Assembly: GCF_025399195.1 (NCBI RefSeq)
Contig: NW_026252088.1
Location: 310,001-374,000 of the forward strand
Direction of reading: 5' to 3'
Source of the DNA: Umbelopsis ramanniana AG
Taxonomy: Eukaryota > Mucoromycota > Umbelopsidomycetes > Umbelopsidales > Umbelopsidaceae
Length of the DNA stretch: 64,000 nt
How positions within the stretch are numbered: the stretch's first letter is position 1; every line of letters begins with the position of its first letter. The position numbers were made by a program, and so were the translations under genes. Below are positions 47,436-59,287 of the stretch, in pieces. The notes under the pieces were generated by a model. The model did no database searches and was not told the DNA's origin. It saw nothing but the letters and a program-made list of their open reading frames with translations.

Positions 47436-48377
47436 GTATTTTGAATTTCCAAAAAGTGAAGAATCACATTATCCTGACGGACTGGTCGACGCATTGCATC
47501 CTTCAACGAAAACAAGTTCACCTGCGTATAACGTTATTTACCAATAATCGACCATTGTACCGATAATGTTAGCATTTGTGTATAATTGCGCCCACTCCGG
47601 TCAATTCACTTTGTTGAAAACCGTTCATTGCGACAAGGCCAAACAGTAGCGAAAAAAGTTCTATTCAGCAAACAGCTCCTCTCCCCATAAATCCTGCTTG
47701 AAATCGATATTCAGCCCCACTAATATTTGTTGTTTTTGAAAATAGGACATCTACAAGGACGACGAGCTCATCATCCCCGAGAACGTTGATATCACCATCA
47801 AGTCCCGCATCGTCACCGTCAAGGGACCTCGCGGTGAACTCACCAAGAACCTCCGTCATCTTAACATGGAGATCAAGGCCGTTGGTGAGAAGAAGCTCAA
47901 GTTTGTTGTCTACCACGGCAACCGTAAGCACGTTGCTTGCATCCGTACTGTTCGTTCCATCGTTAACAACATGGTCACCGGTGTCACCAAGGGTTTCCAA
48001 TACAAGATGCGTTACGTATATGCCCATTTTCCCATCAACGTTATTATCAACGATAACGGTAAGGAAGTTGAGATCCGTAACTTCTTGGGACAAAAGGTCA
48101 CTTTCCGTGTCAAGATGTTGGAAGGTTGCTCCGTTGAGAGCTCCGCTGCCCAGAAGGATGAGTTGATCATCACTGGTAACGATCTCGATGCCGTTTCTCA
48201 ATCCGGTAAGCTAAAGCTCAATATCTCACTGATCAGGTCTTGTAATCCTTTACTAAATTTTATGTTCGTTTTCCAGCTGCTAGCATCCAACAAGCCACCG
48301 CTGTTAAGAACAAGGATATCCGTAAGTTCTTGGACGGTATCTACGTTTCCGAGCGCAACGTTCTTGAGGAAGCTTAA
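47430..48377 (+). CDS. rpl9: 60S ribosomal protein L9 (uL6)
   Basis: Component of the large cytosolic ribosomal subunit, located near the stalk base and sarcin-ricin loop. Coding exons: 47430-47435 (ATGAAG), 47746-48205 and 48277-48377, about 188 aa. The protein begins [16 protein letters not shown] and contains [60 protein letters not shown] and [15 protein letters not shown]. It ends SERNVLEEA. All fit eukaryotic L9 of normal length. Codon use is strongly biased to C- and G-ending codons (AAG, CGT, GTC, ATC), more than its neighbours, as expected for a highly expressed gene. The first coding intron (310 nt) is several times longer than most in the window and might host regulatory or small-RNA sequence, though none is proven. 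Confidence 0.95.
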
Positions 48378-48543
48378 GGAACAGGAATGTCCCATTGTTA
48401 TTCTGAATAAAAAAAATTGATATCTTGCAATCATGCAATGCACGTTTTTCATATGGAATCGTTTTGATTGTTGTTCGGAGTTGAGCATTATCTTGAGTCA
48501 TAGCGACTAAGCAACTTTTAGGACATCTCTTTCAGCTATTCAA

Positions 48544-49730
48544 ATGCCACCTGCAGAAGTAAACGAAGGTGTGAAATCAGGTAAATGTGAATAAAATGTC
48601 GACAACGCGTCTTCTCCGGGACGATCAGCTAATATCTTTTGCAAGTCCATGACCTGCTATTGAATCCCACGGTAAAGATCGCTAACATTGAGGCTGTTGC
48701 AAGTAAATTACAAAAGATCCTAAGTCATGGAAAGGACGAGGTTCACTTTATTTGTGGTAGGCTTTCGTCTATGGTTGTTTGATATAGGTACCAATAATGA
48801 GAGTGTTGGTAATAATCATCATTTATATTAGATTTCGATATGACTCTCTCACGCCACTGGGTTAAGAATGCCGATGGAAAGCCTGTGCGCAATAGCTCAA
48901 CCCACGGAGTATTAGGACGTTATAAACGCCTGAGCCCAGAGGTTAGAGCTCTGACATGAGGAGCCATTTGAATTCATTGGACAACGTCACTAACAACTTT
49001 TCTACGTAGTTCCACACTGAGACCCAGAGACTCTACAATCATTACTACCCCATAGAAATAGATCAATCTCTGTCTTTCGAAGAAAAAGTTCCAGAGATGG
49101 TTGCTTGGTGGGAACAGGCTCATGCTGCTCTGGTAGGGCAAAGCATCACTAGAGAAGGTAATTTGAATTGCATACCTATGTTCTTGTATTTTATACGAGT
49201 GCGAAACTCTGAACTTGCGCTCGATAGATATCGCATTAATGGTCAAGCAAACTTATGTGGAGATGCGGCCGAATGTAGACACATTTTTAAAGAAGTGTGC
49301 AGACATCAACGTTCCTCTTCTCGTTTTCTCTGCCGGAGTGAGCGATGTTATACAAGAGGTTCTTAATCAACATAACATGTTCCATCACAACATGCATATT
49401 GTTTCCAACAAGATGGGTTGGAATGACAGTGGTATTTGTGATCACTTCGAAGAACCGCTCATCCATGTGTTCAACAAAAGTGAATTCTGCTTGGATAAAA
49501 CCGATTACTATCAAGGTATCAAGGACAGAAAAAATGTTATCCTGCTTGGAGATTCTGTAGGGGATGTATTGATGAGTCAAGGAGTTCAGCATGACACTTG
49601 CTTGAATATAGGATTTCTCAATCATGATGTTGAGAGTCTATACCCAAAATATTCGCAGCTTTATGATATTGTAATAATTGGTGACTCTAGTGTAGAACCA
49701 GTCTTGAGCATTTTAGAGAAACTTCAGTGA
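48544..49730 (+). CDS. Cytosolic pyrimidine 5'-nucleotidase (UMPH-1/NT5C3 family)
   Basis: HAD-superfamily phosphatase hydrolysing pyrimidine nucleoside monophosphates such as UMP and CMP. Starts MPPAEVNEGVKS at 48544 with about five exons. HAD motif I is DFDMTLSRHWV, with nucleophile Asp and general acid Asp. The cap region includes YYPIEIDQSLSFEEKVPEMVAWW. Motif II is VFSAGVSD, followed by HIVSNKMGWNDSGIC. LIHVFNKSE contains the lysine, and the late motif is ILLGDSVGDVLM. The ending YDIVIIGDSSVEPVLSILEKL matches NT5C3. In NT5C3 the enzyme supports pyrimidine salvage and RNA turnover. The DFD triplet is formed across an intron (GTG G / AT TTC GAT), so the splice is well fixed. Confidence 0.92.
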
Positions 49731-49890
49731 ATTCAAATAGAATCCTATGTTATCAATATTTTCATGTCAAATGCATAAGTCTGACTTCGTGACTCGATGA
49801 TTTGGTGCCTTGATTTTTTTTCTACTACATTACTTTGGCTGAAACCTGTAGCGCCACTTCAGGTTGGTTGCAACCGTCACCAAATTTAAC

Positions 49891-51383
49891 ATGGCTACAT
49901 CGACCAAACCGCCAATGTCAGCCTCTCCTACGGTAGCCTCGCGATTACGAAAACGTAATTACAAGATATTGAGCGACCACAATGATTCGGACAGTGACAT
50001 TGAAGAAGGTATTGGGGCTATACCACAGTCCAACAATTCGTCGACAACTGAAAAGAAACCGCGAGTGGTGAAAAGGCGGCAAATGACAGCAATGAACGGC
50101 GCAGGCGTCGAGCAAATAGATAGCAATATGCCGGATACCGACCTTGCGACTGACATTGCCTCAAGTGTAGAATCTGTCAGCAGCGAGACGCATACAAGGA
50201 AAACTCGTAGTCGACCAAGAATTCACAACTGTACATGGCCAGACTGCGGAAAGGTCTACGACATCAAAGCGAAACTCACTGAACATATTCGCAGTCATAC
50301 CGGCGAGGTAAGTTTATCAATTAATATTTAGGGGAGAGAGATTATTGGCACTGACAGCCTCGCATAGCGTCCATTTACCTGTCCTGTGGAGGGTTGTGGC
50401 AAGTCCTATATGAAAAATGCCCAATTGCAAGTCCATATTTTGACTCACGACGAGAGTTCTAAATCAGCCTTTCGCTGCCCTTTCGATGGCTGTGGAGCAG
50501 CATTTCCGCACAAACACCGCTTAAAAAATCACCTGAAGGTGCATGAGCAACCACATCAGTTCGTGTGTGATTGGGAAGGATGTGGTGCAGCATTTGTGAA
50601 ACCCTTTCAATTACGAAATCATATGTGTACCCATACCAACAAGAAGCCACATCCATGCACTCACTCAGGCTGCGAAAAAAGTTTTGACACTCGTCCCAAG
50701 TTGAATGTACATATGGCAACAGTCCATAGTACTGAATTACGATACTGCTGCGGTCACGAAGGATGCGACGCGAGATTTGCAAAATATAACCAACTTCAAC
50801 TTCATACCAAACACGATCACGAAAACAAGTGCTCTATATGTGGGAAAGTCTACGAAACACGAACTATGCTCACTTATCATATCAGCACTGTGCATTTACA
50901 ACAAGAACCATTTGCTTGTCATTGGGATGGGTGTGGCAAGAAATTTAAGATGGTAGGTACAAAGATAGATGTCAAGTTACCAATATGACGATCAATAATC
51001 TAAAAATGCCATCTTTTTACTTAAAATGACAGCAATCCAGTCTGCGGTATCATATCCAGCATATTCACCGGAATATCGAACCCTATAAATGTGAGCATGA
51101 TGGCTGCGTCGCTACGTTTCCTACTCCATCTTCCCTTCGTCGACATATCAAGAGTAGGCATGAACCAAAAGAAGATCAAGGAACTTCTCCTCCAGCACCG
51201 GCACCTGAGATATCCGTACTGACAGGATACAGTGAAAACGGCACTAACAAGCAGCGCAGCTATAGCTGTCCTTTCGGTGGATGTGGCATGACATTTTGGC
51301 GAGAATATGACCTTAAGCGACATATAGAAAGCAAGTCTCACGAGTGCGAATTGAGTCAAGAAGTGCAAAACGTGGATGTGTAA
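49891..51383 (+). CDS. TFIIIA-like transcription factor with ten C2H2 zinc fingers
   Basis: Probable transcription factor IIIA, which binds the internal control region of 5S rRNA genes and 5S RNA itself. Exons 49891-50307, 50368-50952 and 51033-51383, about 450 aa. A disordered acidic/basic N-terminus of about 110 residues (SRLRKRNYKIL, KKPRVVKRR) precedes nine consecutive C2H2 fingers. The first is CTWPDCGKVYDIKAKLTEH. The seventh is the unusual short C-x2-C type (CSICGKVYETRTMLTYH), the same position as in animal TFIIIA. After finger nine (CEHDGCVATFPTPSSLRRH) a Pro-rich linker leads to a tenth finger, CPFGGCGMTFWREYDLKRH. Nine plus one separated finger is the arrangement reported for fission-yeast TFIIIA. 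Another zinc-finger regulator is possible but less likely. Confidence 0.82.
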
Positions 51384-51875
51384 AAATACCCTATTACCTG
51401 AAGGAGCCAACCGACCTTTTGATTATTACAACAACATTGATGCCAACAAAATTTGTAACACCACGGTAGAACCCCGTCTGAAGTCCCATGCACGGTTCCC
51501 AAGAAAAGGCTGATAATTGTTTATGATTTAAAAATAATGAAATCGGTCCAGTAAATAAAGTACAGCAGCAAAATCTATTCCCTTTACTATGCGATCTCCA
51601 ATGACTTTTTGGAAAAGTAGAAAAAGTTCGCCCCTGTACAGTTGTAACCTCCTCATCTCTCCTTAAAACCAACCTCCCAAACATCTTTTTATATTTCATC
51701 TTTTTTTTTCGTTTCGTCCTTCTCTATCACTCTATATAATTTCAGATATTTTCCCTCTTGTCGTCCATATCATACTTCATCCCTGATCATCCTTAAGCGC
51801 TTCCTTTTGGCAGATCCCTGTACATTCTTCGCCTTACCTCTTACGCAGTCCTTTTAAGCAAGTTTACGGCAACTC
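51384..51875. other. Intergenic region with pyrimidine-rich leader of the RhoGAP gene
   Basis: About 490 nt. From about 51690 to 51870 the plus strand is very rich in C and T, a pattern common just upstream of fungal transcription starts and in leaders. No coding sequence is supported. Confidence 0.45.
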
Positions 51876-54800
51876 ATGGCAGCAGAAATCCAAACCCAAC
51901 ATCACACTGCTCAGTCTATGATGTTGACAGCAGAGGCTCCCGCCAGCAAATTCAAGACTGGAAATCAAAAGTGTGCAAAGTGCCAAAAGATTCTGTCTGG
52001 CCATTTTGTTAGAGCTTTGGGAACCACGTGGCACTTGGAATGTTTTGTCTGCATTGTACGTTTGAACGTCCCGCAACTACTTGATACAACAAAAGCCAAT
52101 ACCTCGTTTTCATTGTATGCTGACCCGCTTTGTCCTAGGATTGTGAGGAGGTTGTGACCTCGAAATTCTTCCCGTATCCCGTTGAGTCCACAACTGGGCG
52201 CCATTACCCTCTCTGCGAACGGGACTATTTCCGGCGACTCAAGTTGGTGTGCGCCCAATGTGGTAGCGCTTTAAGAGGCTCATACATTACAGCTCTTGAC
52301 AGAAAATATCACATCGAGCATTTCACCTGCTCCGTTTGCCCAACTGTTTTCGGTCCTGACGATTCCTACTATGAGCATAACGACAAAGTCTATTGCCACT
52401 ATCACTATTCTATCCAATTTGCTGTACGGTGTGCTGGATGTAAAACTGCTATTCTGAAGCAGTTTGTTGAAATCAATCGACATAATGTGGATGAACACTG
52501 GCATCCGGAATGCTACATGATTAACAAAGTAAGTGATGTCTATCAAACACGCTCGCGCTTTCATTTATTGACACGAGATGTAGTTTTGGAATGTAAAGCT
52601 TTCCCTACCTAGCGTTGATGGTAGAGATTACTTCATAATTGGAGAAGGTATGCTTTGGAAATGTCTAAAACAGTACCTTTCGATTGCTTGTAGTGACTAA
52701 GCTACTTCTATCATTTCAGAGTGGGATATGACACCAGAGCAGCTTAAAGAGGCACAAGTTTCCATAGAAGAAAAGGTGTATCAAATCTGGACAGTGTTGT
52801 CGGCTTTTGAGGAGTCAGCTGCAGCTTGCATATCAGACATGTTGTTACATGTGTCTAACGGAGCCTGTATCGAGGGTGTCAAAATGGCAGGCAGCTTTCT
52901 CACTCATGTGGAAGTACTATTTACGGCAATTGATGATCTCTACTCACAATATGCAAACATCAAAGATGCAGGTACGCAGAAATATTTTTAATGCCTTGCC
53001 TACATTAACGTAAATCAGTGTAAATGACGGTTTGAAAAGATCTTTCTTACAGCAAGGATGCCAAGCTTCTCTGTCGAAAAATCATCACTTTTTTCTCGCT
53101 ACTCTCACATACGCAGGAGACAGGTTTACGTCGACTGGGTATCACGCAAGAACTACTCTCACTCGTTACTGGACTGGCGCATTACTTGAAGAATTTGATC
53201 AGAATAGCTTTGACTGGGGCCTTGTTATTGGTAAGCATAAATCACGATGTCTGTTGCGGAATACATCCATAAAATTCAATTTCGAAATTGCATATATCCC
53301 ATTAGGAAAAAAAATATAGTCGCAAAACAGCGATATCTCGATTCTTGAGTAAATTGATGGAACTTGCCAGCAGAGATCGGTCCGATTTTCTTGGTTCAAA
53401 GATGTTGCATGCGGAAATAGCTTCAGATTTATGTGTTAGCTGTAAATCTGCTTGCGAAGATCAGTGCTTAAAATACGATGAATGTCGTTGGCACTTGGTA
53501 TGCTTCAAGTGTAGCGTTTGTAAGAAACCTTTGAATGAAGAATATGACACAGCAGGGTTCTGTCAATGGAGTCTTACGCTGCACTGTTCCAAGTGCTCAC
53601 TATCAAGAAAGGACACTGTATCCGGTGTTGTAATGATATCTCAACTAGAGCAATACGTATATCTTTTACGTGTTGCCCTCCAGAGAGTTTTTGTTTTGCT
53701 CAACGTCAATGGTTTGTGTTGTAACGGTTTATAATTAAGAGGATCAAATAGAGGCGCTAACTCAAATTGTAGAACATATAGAGGAAGGACATGTAGCAGT
53801 GGAGCCAGCTTCGCAGATGAAATCCAAAGTATCAGCTCCGGGAGCACTCAGAATAGACTCAAGATCGAAATCGTACAGTACAGGGGATAATCCTTACCAA
53901 GCTATCAACTTGGGGGATATCAAAAGAATGAAATCAACACACACAACTCGAAAGCTCAGTAATTCCAATCGATTTGGCAAAAGATCCACCTTGATGGAGA
54001 TCCCCACTCCTGCGGCCGCCGCCATATCCGCTAAGAGTGAGCCCACACTACAAAATGTTGATAATGAGCGCGATTTCGTATACAATGAAGAACCGGAACA
54101 AATGGACCATGAAGACTTCGTATCTAAGGCACTTGCTAATATGGATAGTGTTGGTAACAGCGAATCTCTAATGTTGAAGGACCTTGTGTCCCCGGATCTT
54201 TTGTTGATGCCGAGATCGTCGGAGCGAGGAAGACACAGCCATACAGATTATAGGAAATCAATGGCAAAAGCAACAGCATATCTTGCAGAACTTGGCGCTT
54301 TGGATCACTTTATGGTTAAGCATATTGCTGTGATCAACATTGAACCGTTTGTCAAGGATCACTTTTCTTTGGAAGATCTTCTGGAGTTGATAGATGATAA
54401 AAAGGCTTCTACTCTCTGGGGAAAGTTCGTAACTGGCTTACGCACTGGTAGTAATAAGAAAGCGACGCGACCAAAAGGTAAAGTTAGCTAGAAGACAATG
54501 CTGTTTATTGATCTACTTGTTAAGCGCTATTCTACAGCAATAGGTACTTTTGGCGTACCGTTGGACTACTTGGTAGAGAGAAATGGTACAGAATCCAGCT
54601 TAGGAGCTGGACCATGCCGTATTCGAATTCCTGTATTCGTGGACGACTGCATAGCTACTTTGAAGCAAATGGGTAAGCTTGTTCTCACAATGCAAGCGGC
54701 AGTAAATAATCCCTTCTCACCAAACACGTACTCTATAGATGTATCTGTGGAAGGAATTTTTAGGAAGAATGGAAATATCAGACAGTTGAAAGAGTTGAGC

Positions 54801-55603
54801 GATGAATTAGATCGAAATCCATCGAAGGTCAATTTGGCTGCGGAGAACCCTATCCAAGTGGCAGCCTTGCTCAAAAAATTCTTGCGCGATTTACCGGACT
54901 CTTTACTAACATCAAAACTCTACAAACTATTTATAACATCTCAAAGTGGGTAATATTCCTATCATCACATTGATGGATTAACAAATGCTGAACACTATTG
55001 ATGAAAACAGAACTCGAAGATCCCGAGCACAGAAAGGAGGTGCTGCATTTAGCTTGTTGTCTGCTACCAAAGCCAAATCGGGATTTGATGGAAGTCCTGT
55101 TTGTATTTATGAAATGGGTAGCGTCATACTCTCATTTTGAAGATAACGGTGGAAGCAAGATGGATATAATGAATCTCGCCACAGTTCTTGCTCCAAATGT
55201 TATCTATGCCAAAGGTCGTGATCCTACTAGGGAAGAGTCGCTTCTGTGCATTGAAGTGGTCCACATGCTGCTGGCCCATCATGAAGTATTCTGCGCGGTA
55301 AGTCATAATATCCTCGAACAATGTTGCAGTTAAAAACAAAATGAAACTGACTGCTTCTGTTTCCATTTGCAACAGGTGCCAGAGGAACTATTACCGTTTT
55401 TGCAAGATTCTGGCTTGGGCCATAGTGATTTGAGCCTAGCAGCCAAAGAAGTGCTGAAAAAATGCGAGAACTTAATGAAGCTTAAAAAATCCCATTCCAC
55501 CAACGTCGTACCTGTCGACAAAATGTACGGCCATACTGAAACGAAAGAATATAATACGAATCAAGTCGGAACCGATTACTTTTCATCAATTCCTGGTTTA
55601 TGA
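51876..55603 (+). CDS. LIM-domain Rho GTPase-activating protein (Lrg1/Rga type)
   Basis: Switches off Rho-family GTPases, probably Rho1, in cell-wall synthesis and polarity. About 12 exons. Two N-terminal LIM domains come first (CAKCQKILSGHFVRALGTTWHLECFVC; CAQCGSALRGSYITALDRKYHIEHFTC), continuing with CAGCKTAILKQFVE. A helical linker follows, then a further LIM near 53435-53600 (CVSCKSACEDQCLKYDECRWHLVC, CSVCKKPLNEEY). After a Ser-rich region (53800-54480) the RhoGAP domain begins TFGVPLDYLVERNG. GIFRKNG carries the arginine finger, followed by LLKKFLRDLPDSLLTSKLY and MDIMNLATVLAPNV. The three-LIM plus RhoGAP layout is that of Lrg1. Internal exon limits around 52620-53340 are approximate. 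It is convergent with the GH43 gene. Confidence 0.9.
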
Positions 55604-55801
55604 TCGACTTATCTGGCATGGAAAGCTTGTGATTTAGGAGCAGGTTTACTTTGACTCTCTAGCTTAAGCTGGCGACTTACCTACCAAGTCGTCGCTTTAT
55701 ACCCATCAACCAACCAGTATCACTCCACGATCAATATGTAACTATATGGAATGACTGTATAGACTCCTACTTTTTGTGGTGTACCCACAGATGATTTGAA
55801 C

Positions 55802-55817
55802 AATAAATGCATTTATT
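55802..55817. terminator. Palindromic AATAAA element between convergent genes
   Basis: The 16-nt perfect palindrome AATAAATGCATTTATT reads AATAAA on both strands. On the minus strand it lies 29 nt after the GH43 stop (55846) and on the plus strand about 200 nt after the RhoGAP stop. It is a candidate shared polyadenylation signal. Sequence is seen directly; function is inferred. Confidence 0.6.
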
Positions 55818-55845
55818 TGGTCAGAGTAATAGTATGCACAGCAAG

Positions 55846-57724
55846 CTAGTCTTCTTCAGCTGTCACCTTGAAATAGTCAAAGTCAGCGTGGCCAAGAGTA
55901 GAGTATCCATTATCGGTACAGTACATAGCGGCATACACTCCAGTGAAATGAAGTCTAAGGGGCTGAGTCCGCTTGAACCACTTGGTACTCATGGTGCCCA
56001 AGACCTTGCATTCGCCGGATTTACTGTTTTTGTATCCAAACGAATAAGTAGTTGGCTCAGCCTTGATGAAGAGCTCGACAGGTTCATCGTCATTCAGAGC
56101 TTCATAGGTAAGAATTTCTCTCTTCTTGTCAATATTGAGTTCATCCAAATCATCTAGATCCGATCTCCAAACTCTGGAAAAGACGCTGCGCCCATGCTCC
56201 TTTGTGAAAGTGATAGCAACCTCTGCGTGCACGTAGTCGTTAGCGTGCAATGTGAGACCGGCTTCCTGTTCTCTCATTTTTGGCTTGAAGTCCATCAGTG
56301 TGCGAAACTCTCCGCGGAACGATTGCTGTCTACGTCCAACCCAGCTTGGGGAGTCTGTTTGGCCCAAAGATATGTGTGAGGTGTTTAATCGAAGCCATCC
56401 AGGTCGCTCGGTAAGTGAGTAGGTATCAGGGTATGGATTGCGGACGAAATTGAATGACTTGTCCAATTCCTCATGATCGAAGTTGTCTTCAAAGCCAAGG
56501 TCACGTTTAGCACCGTCTTGCTTTAATGACCTATGCACGTCCATTTTAAGGGATACAGGGTTTCCCTTATTGATAACCTACATCGTAACAATCAGAAAAA
56601 TTGTCCAAAGAAGATAAAAAAGGAGTATATACGCACCGGCCATCCATCCTGCCATTCTACAGGAGCGAGGAAGGTCTCACGGCCCAAGTGATCGTATGTG
56701 TCGGGATAACGACGAGTTCCCAAAAATACGATCCACCAGTCACCTAAGTGATCTTGGAACAAATCACCATGACCTAACAAAAACTCCTTGTCAACTCGCA
56801 GAAAGAATTGGAGTTTGGCATAAGCAAAACAACTAACCTGTGCATCGGATAGGCTGCTCTTCAACACTTTGTGGGTAGTGGTGGACGAGCGGATTACCAG
56901 GACATGCCTCCCATGGTCCATATGGCTCTTTGCTTCGAGCACAGGTTACCATATGTCTCTCCTCAGTTCCTCCTAGATGATGTTGTTATGTACCGCATAC
57001 CCAGTAGAAGATGCTTGTTTCGAAAATACTTACCCTCCGCAAGCAAAAGGTAGTACCAGTCATCTATATAATAAAGATGAGGTCCCTCTGGTCTTTCCAA
57101 GCTGGTTCCTCTGTACGTATGTCCTTTCCATAATTGTTTCCTCTCCGTCAAGTGTCTTCCGGTTTCAATGTCAATCTCACTTTGGTATATACCCCAGAAG
57201 ATGTCTTTGTCATTGTTGACACCCTGGCTGGTAACGTAGACTTTGCCGTCGTGGAATAACAAAGATGGATCGATGCCTTTCTGATTTACATATATCGGCT
57301 CGGACCATGAGCCGTAGCTATTGATATCCGATGTTGAGCAATAGAAAGTTCGACTAGTCTTCCAACTTCCAGGCTGATAATCTTGTTAAGCAAGGTTTCA
57401 GTGTCCTGCTTCGATCAAAATTGTGTGATTACAGTACATCCACTTACAGCACAAGGCGTTTACAATAACGTAGAATTTTCCTTCATGATGACGAATGGTT
57501 GGAGCCCATACTCCTCCGCTTGAAGCGACACCAGAGAGAGAGAGCTGTGAACTCCTTGTTAAGACGTGACCGATCAGTTTCCAATCAACGAGATTTTTGC
57601 TATGATAAATTGGAATGCCCGGCCAAAATTCGAAGGTAGAGTTGACTAGGTAGTAGTCTTCGCCAACTCGGCAAATACTAGGGTCAGGATGAAAACCTGG
57701 AAGAATCGGATTTTTGTATGGCAT
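55846..57724 (-). CDS. Glycoside hydrolase family 43 (beta-xylosidase / alpha-L-arabinofuranosidase type)
   Basis: Five-bladed beta-propeller enzyme cleaving xylan or arabinan side chains, with a C-terminal concanavalin-like beta-sandwich. About six exons on the minus strand. The start MPYKNPILPGFHPDPSICRV contains the catalytic base Asp of NPILPGFHPDPS. An upstream in-frame ATG at 57796 is less likely because the family begins at NPIL. Then come YYLVNSTFEFWPGIPIYHSKNLVDW, GGVWAPTIRHHEGKFYV and IDPSLLFHDGKVYV (the pKa-modulating Asp). RPEGPHLYYIDDWYYLLLAEG holds the catalytic acid Glu and HGDLFQDHLGDWW follows. The C-terminal module begins near FNFVRNPYPDTYSLTERPGWLRL and ends FDYFKVTAEED. 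No signal peptide is seen, so it may act on imported oligosaccharides. Exact substrate is undetermined. Confidence 0.9.
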
Positions 57725-57984
57725 ACTTTTCTGAGAACAAGTTTCTCCAACGTACCCCGCTTTATACGTATGATGGATTGAAATAAGGTTTACCAAAACG
57801 CGGGCAACTTACGGGACACACACTGTTTGCTTTTATTGCCCGACTGGTCACATCAGCTTTTCTCTCAACTATCCATTTCCCCGGCTAATTCTCCGTAAGG
57901 GTATGGCATCCTTCAGAAGTATAAGCGAATTGAAAATCAGAAATACTACATTATCCGAAGACGCGTAAGAAACACTGCAGCGTT

Positions 57985-59057
57985 TTACTTTTTAATAGCG
58001 ATAACGTAGTGATTATCTCTATCATACCCAGAGCGACTAATATCCGCCATGCCAGTCTCTACAATCAATTCATCCAGCTCTCCCTGCGCAAAGAGGTGAT
58101 AATATCTGCAAGAAATAGTCAGCAAATGGGCCTGAGAGATGCTTCAGCCTCATAATGTAACAGCTACCTTTGGTACACTTTCTTCGGCGATTCTTCCACG
58201 GCGGCCTCATCGTTGTTGGTCTTTGCCGTAGACAACATCCAGGGAACAAATACATCCTGCTGCGTCTTATCAAAATTCCGTTTACTGAACTTAGATTGCT
58301 CTAGGGCCCAAACAAAAATCAAAATAGGGCTTCCGGGTTTGACCACGCGCAGAATTTCCTGCCAATTCTCCATTAAAAACGGCTTTCTACTGTGATATGC
58401 TGACAGTCTCCCCACAACATACCTCAATGGCCGACCGCCGACGCTCCGGCGTTGAGAAGTGGTGAATGACTGCTATTGAAATTGCAAAATCCTAGACAAC
58501 AAAAATCTGTTAACAAAATTATAGCATCACTATCCTGCGACCGGAAACCTTGTACTCACAAAAGCATCAGTTCTATATGGAGTATTAAGCCCATCGCAGA
58601 CCATGCCTTCAAATCCGCGGTCTCGTACAATCTGAATTAAATTGGAGCTCCTATAAAAATCAAACTTGTCTTTAGACTACATAAACATTCAGTATAACTT
58701 TCTACAACGTTCGAGGAAGAAATACCTATCTGAACCCAGTATACAGACATTTGGGTTTACACCAATGTATTTTCCATTCCCGCATCCTATATCAGCTCCT
58801 ATGCTGCCTAACTCTAATCCATTTAAAAAATCTTCGACGACTGGCCATGGCTGCGGTCAAGTTTGACTATGAGTTTGTTGTTCGGTTGTATAGGCTAAAG
58901 TAGTCAATATGACACAGTGATCCGCATTGCCTACCTTATATCGAGTGTCACTAAAATGTGAAGCAATTGTCTGATAGACATTGTGTACGTGTTCTTCTTC
59001 GTATGACTTCTCGTTCTCGGTAGGAGTTGTTACCGCAACTGGTTGTGGTTTCGACAT
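57985..59057 (-). CDS. trm9: tRNA wobble-uridine methyltransferase TRM9 (ALKBH8-type domain)
   Basis: SAM-dependent enzyme that, with Trm112, completes mcm5U and mcm5s2U at position 34 of certain tRNAs, tuning translation of stress-response mRNAs. About five exons on the minus strand. MSKPQPVAVTTPTENEKSYEEEHVHNVYQTIASHFSDTRYK is split so the second exon begins at PWPVVEDFLNGL. SAM motif I is GADIGCGNGKYIGVNP and is followed by ILGSDRSSNLIQI, GMVCDGLNTPYRTDAFD and ISIAVIHHFSTPERR. LRVVKPGSPILIFVWALEQ comes next. The protein ends GYDRDNHYVIAIKK. Like yeast Trm9 it lacks an ALKBH8 dioxygenase domain. The start lies 230 nt from the divergent MLH3 ATG. Confidence 0.93.
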
Positions 59058-59287
59058 TAAGCGAACTATGTAGATTGATCGAGATTTCGATTCAGCAGCC
59101 AAAAAAATCTGGGTTATTTTACGGTGACTGCCTGTCAAAGTCAATAAATTCACCTCCGTCCTGGATCGGCTTGCACAAGCAATACGTACGTCGCAAAAGA
59201 ATTCCCAGAATCTACAGTGTGAATGTACATGCTTCCAACTCCAATATTAAAATTGGAGAAGGAGGAAGCTTCAGCCTTGATATCGTA

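Noticed and set aside
47350-47480. Possible C/D snoRNA near the L9 start (TGATGA repeats and a CTGA)
   Set aside because: The candidate C and D boxes fall on opposite sides of the start-codon exon, so they cannot belong to one intronic snoRNA; no other pair was convincing.
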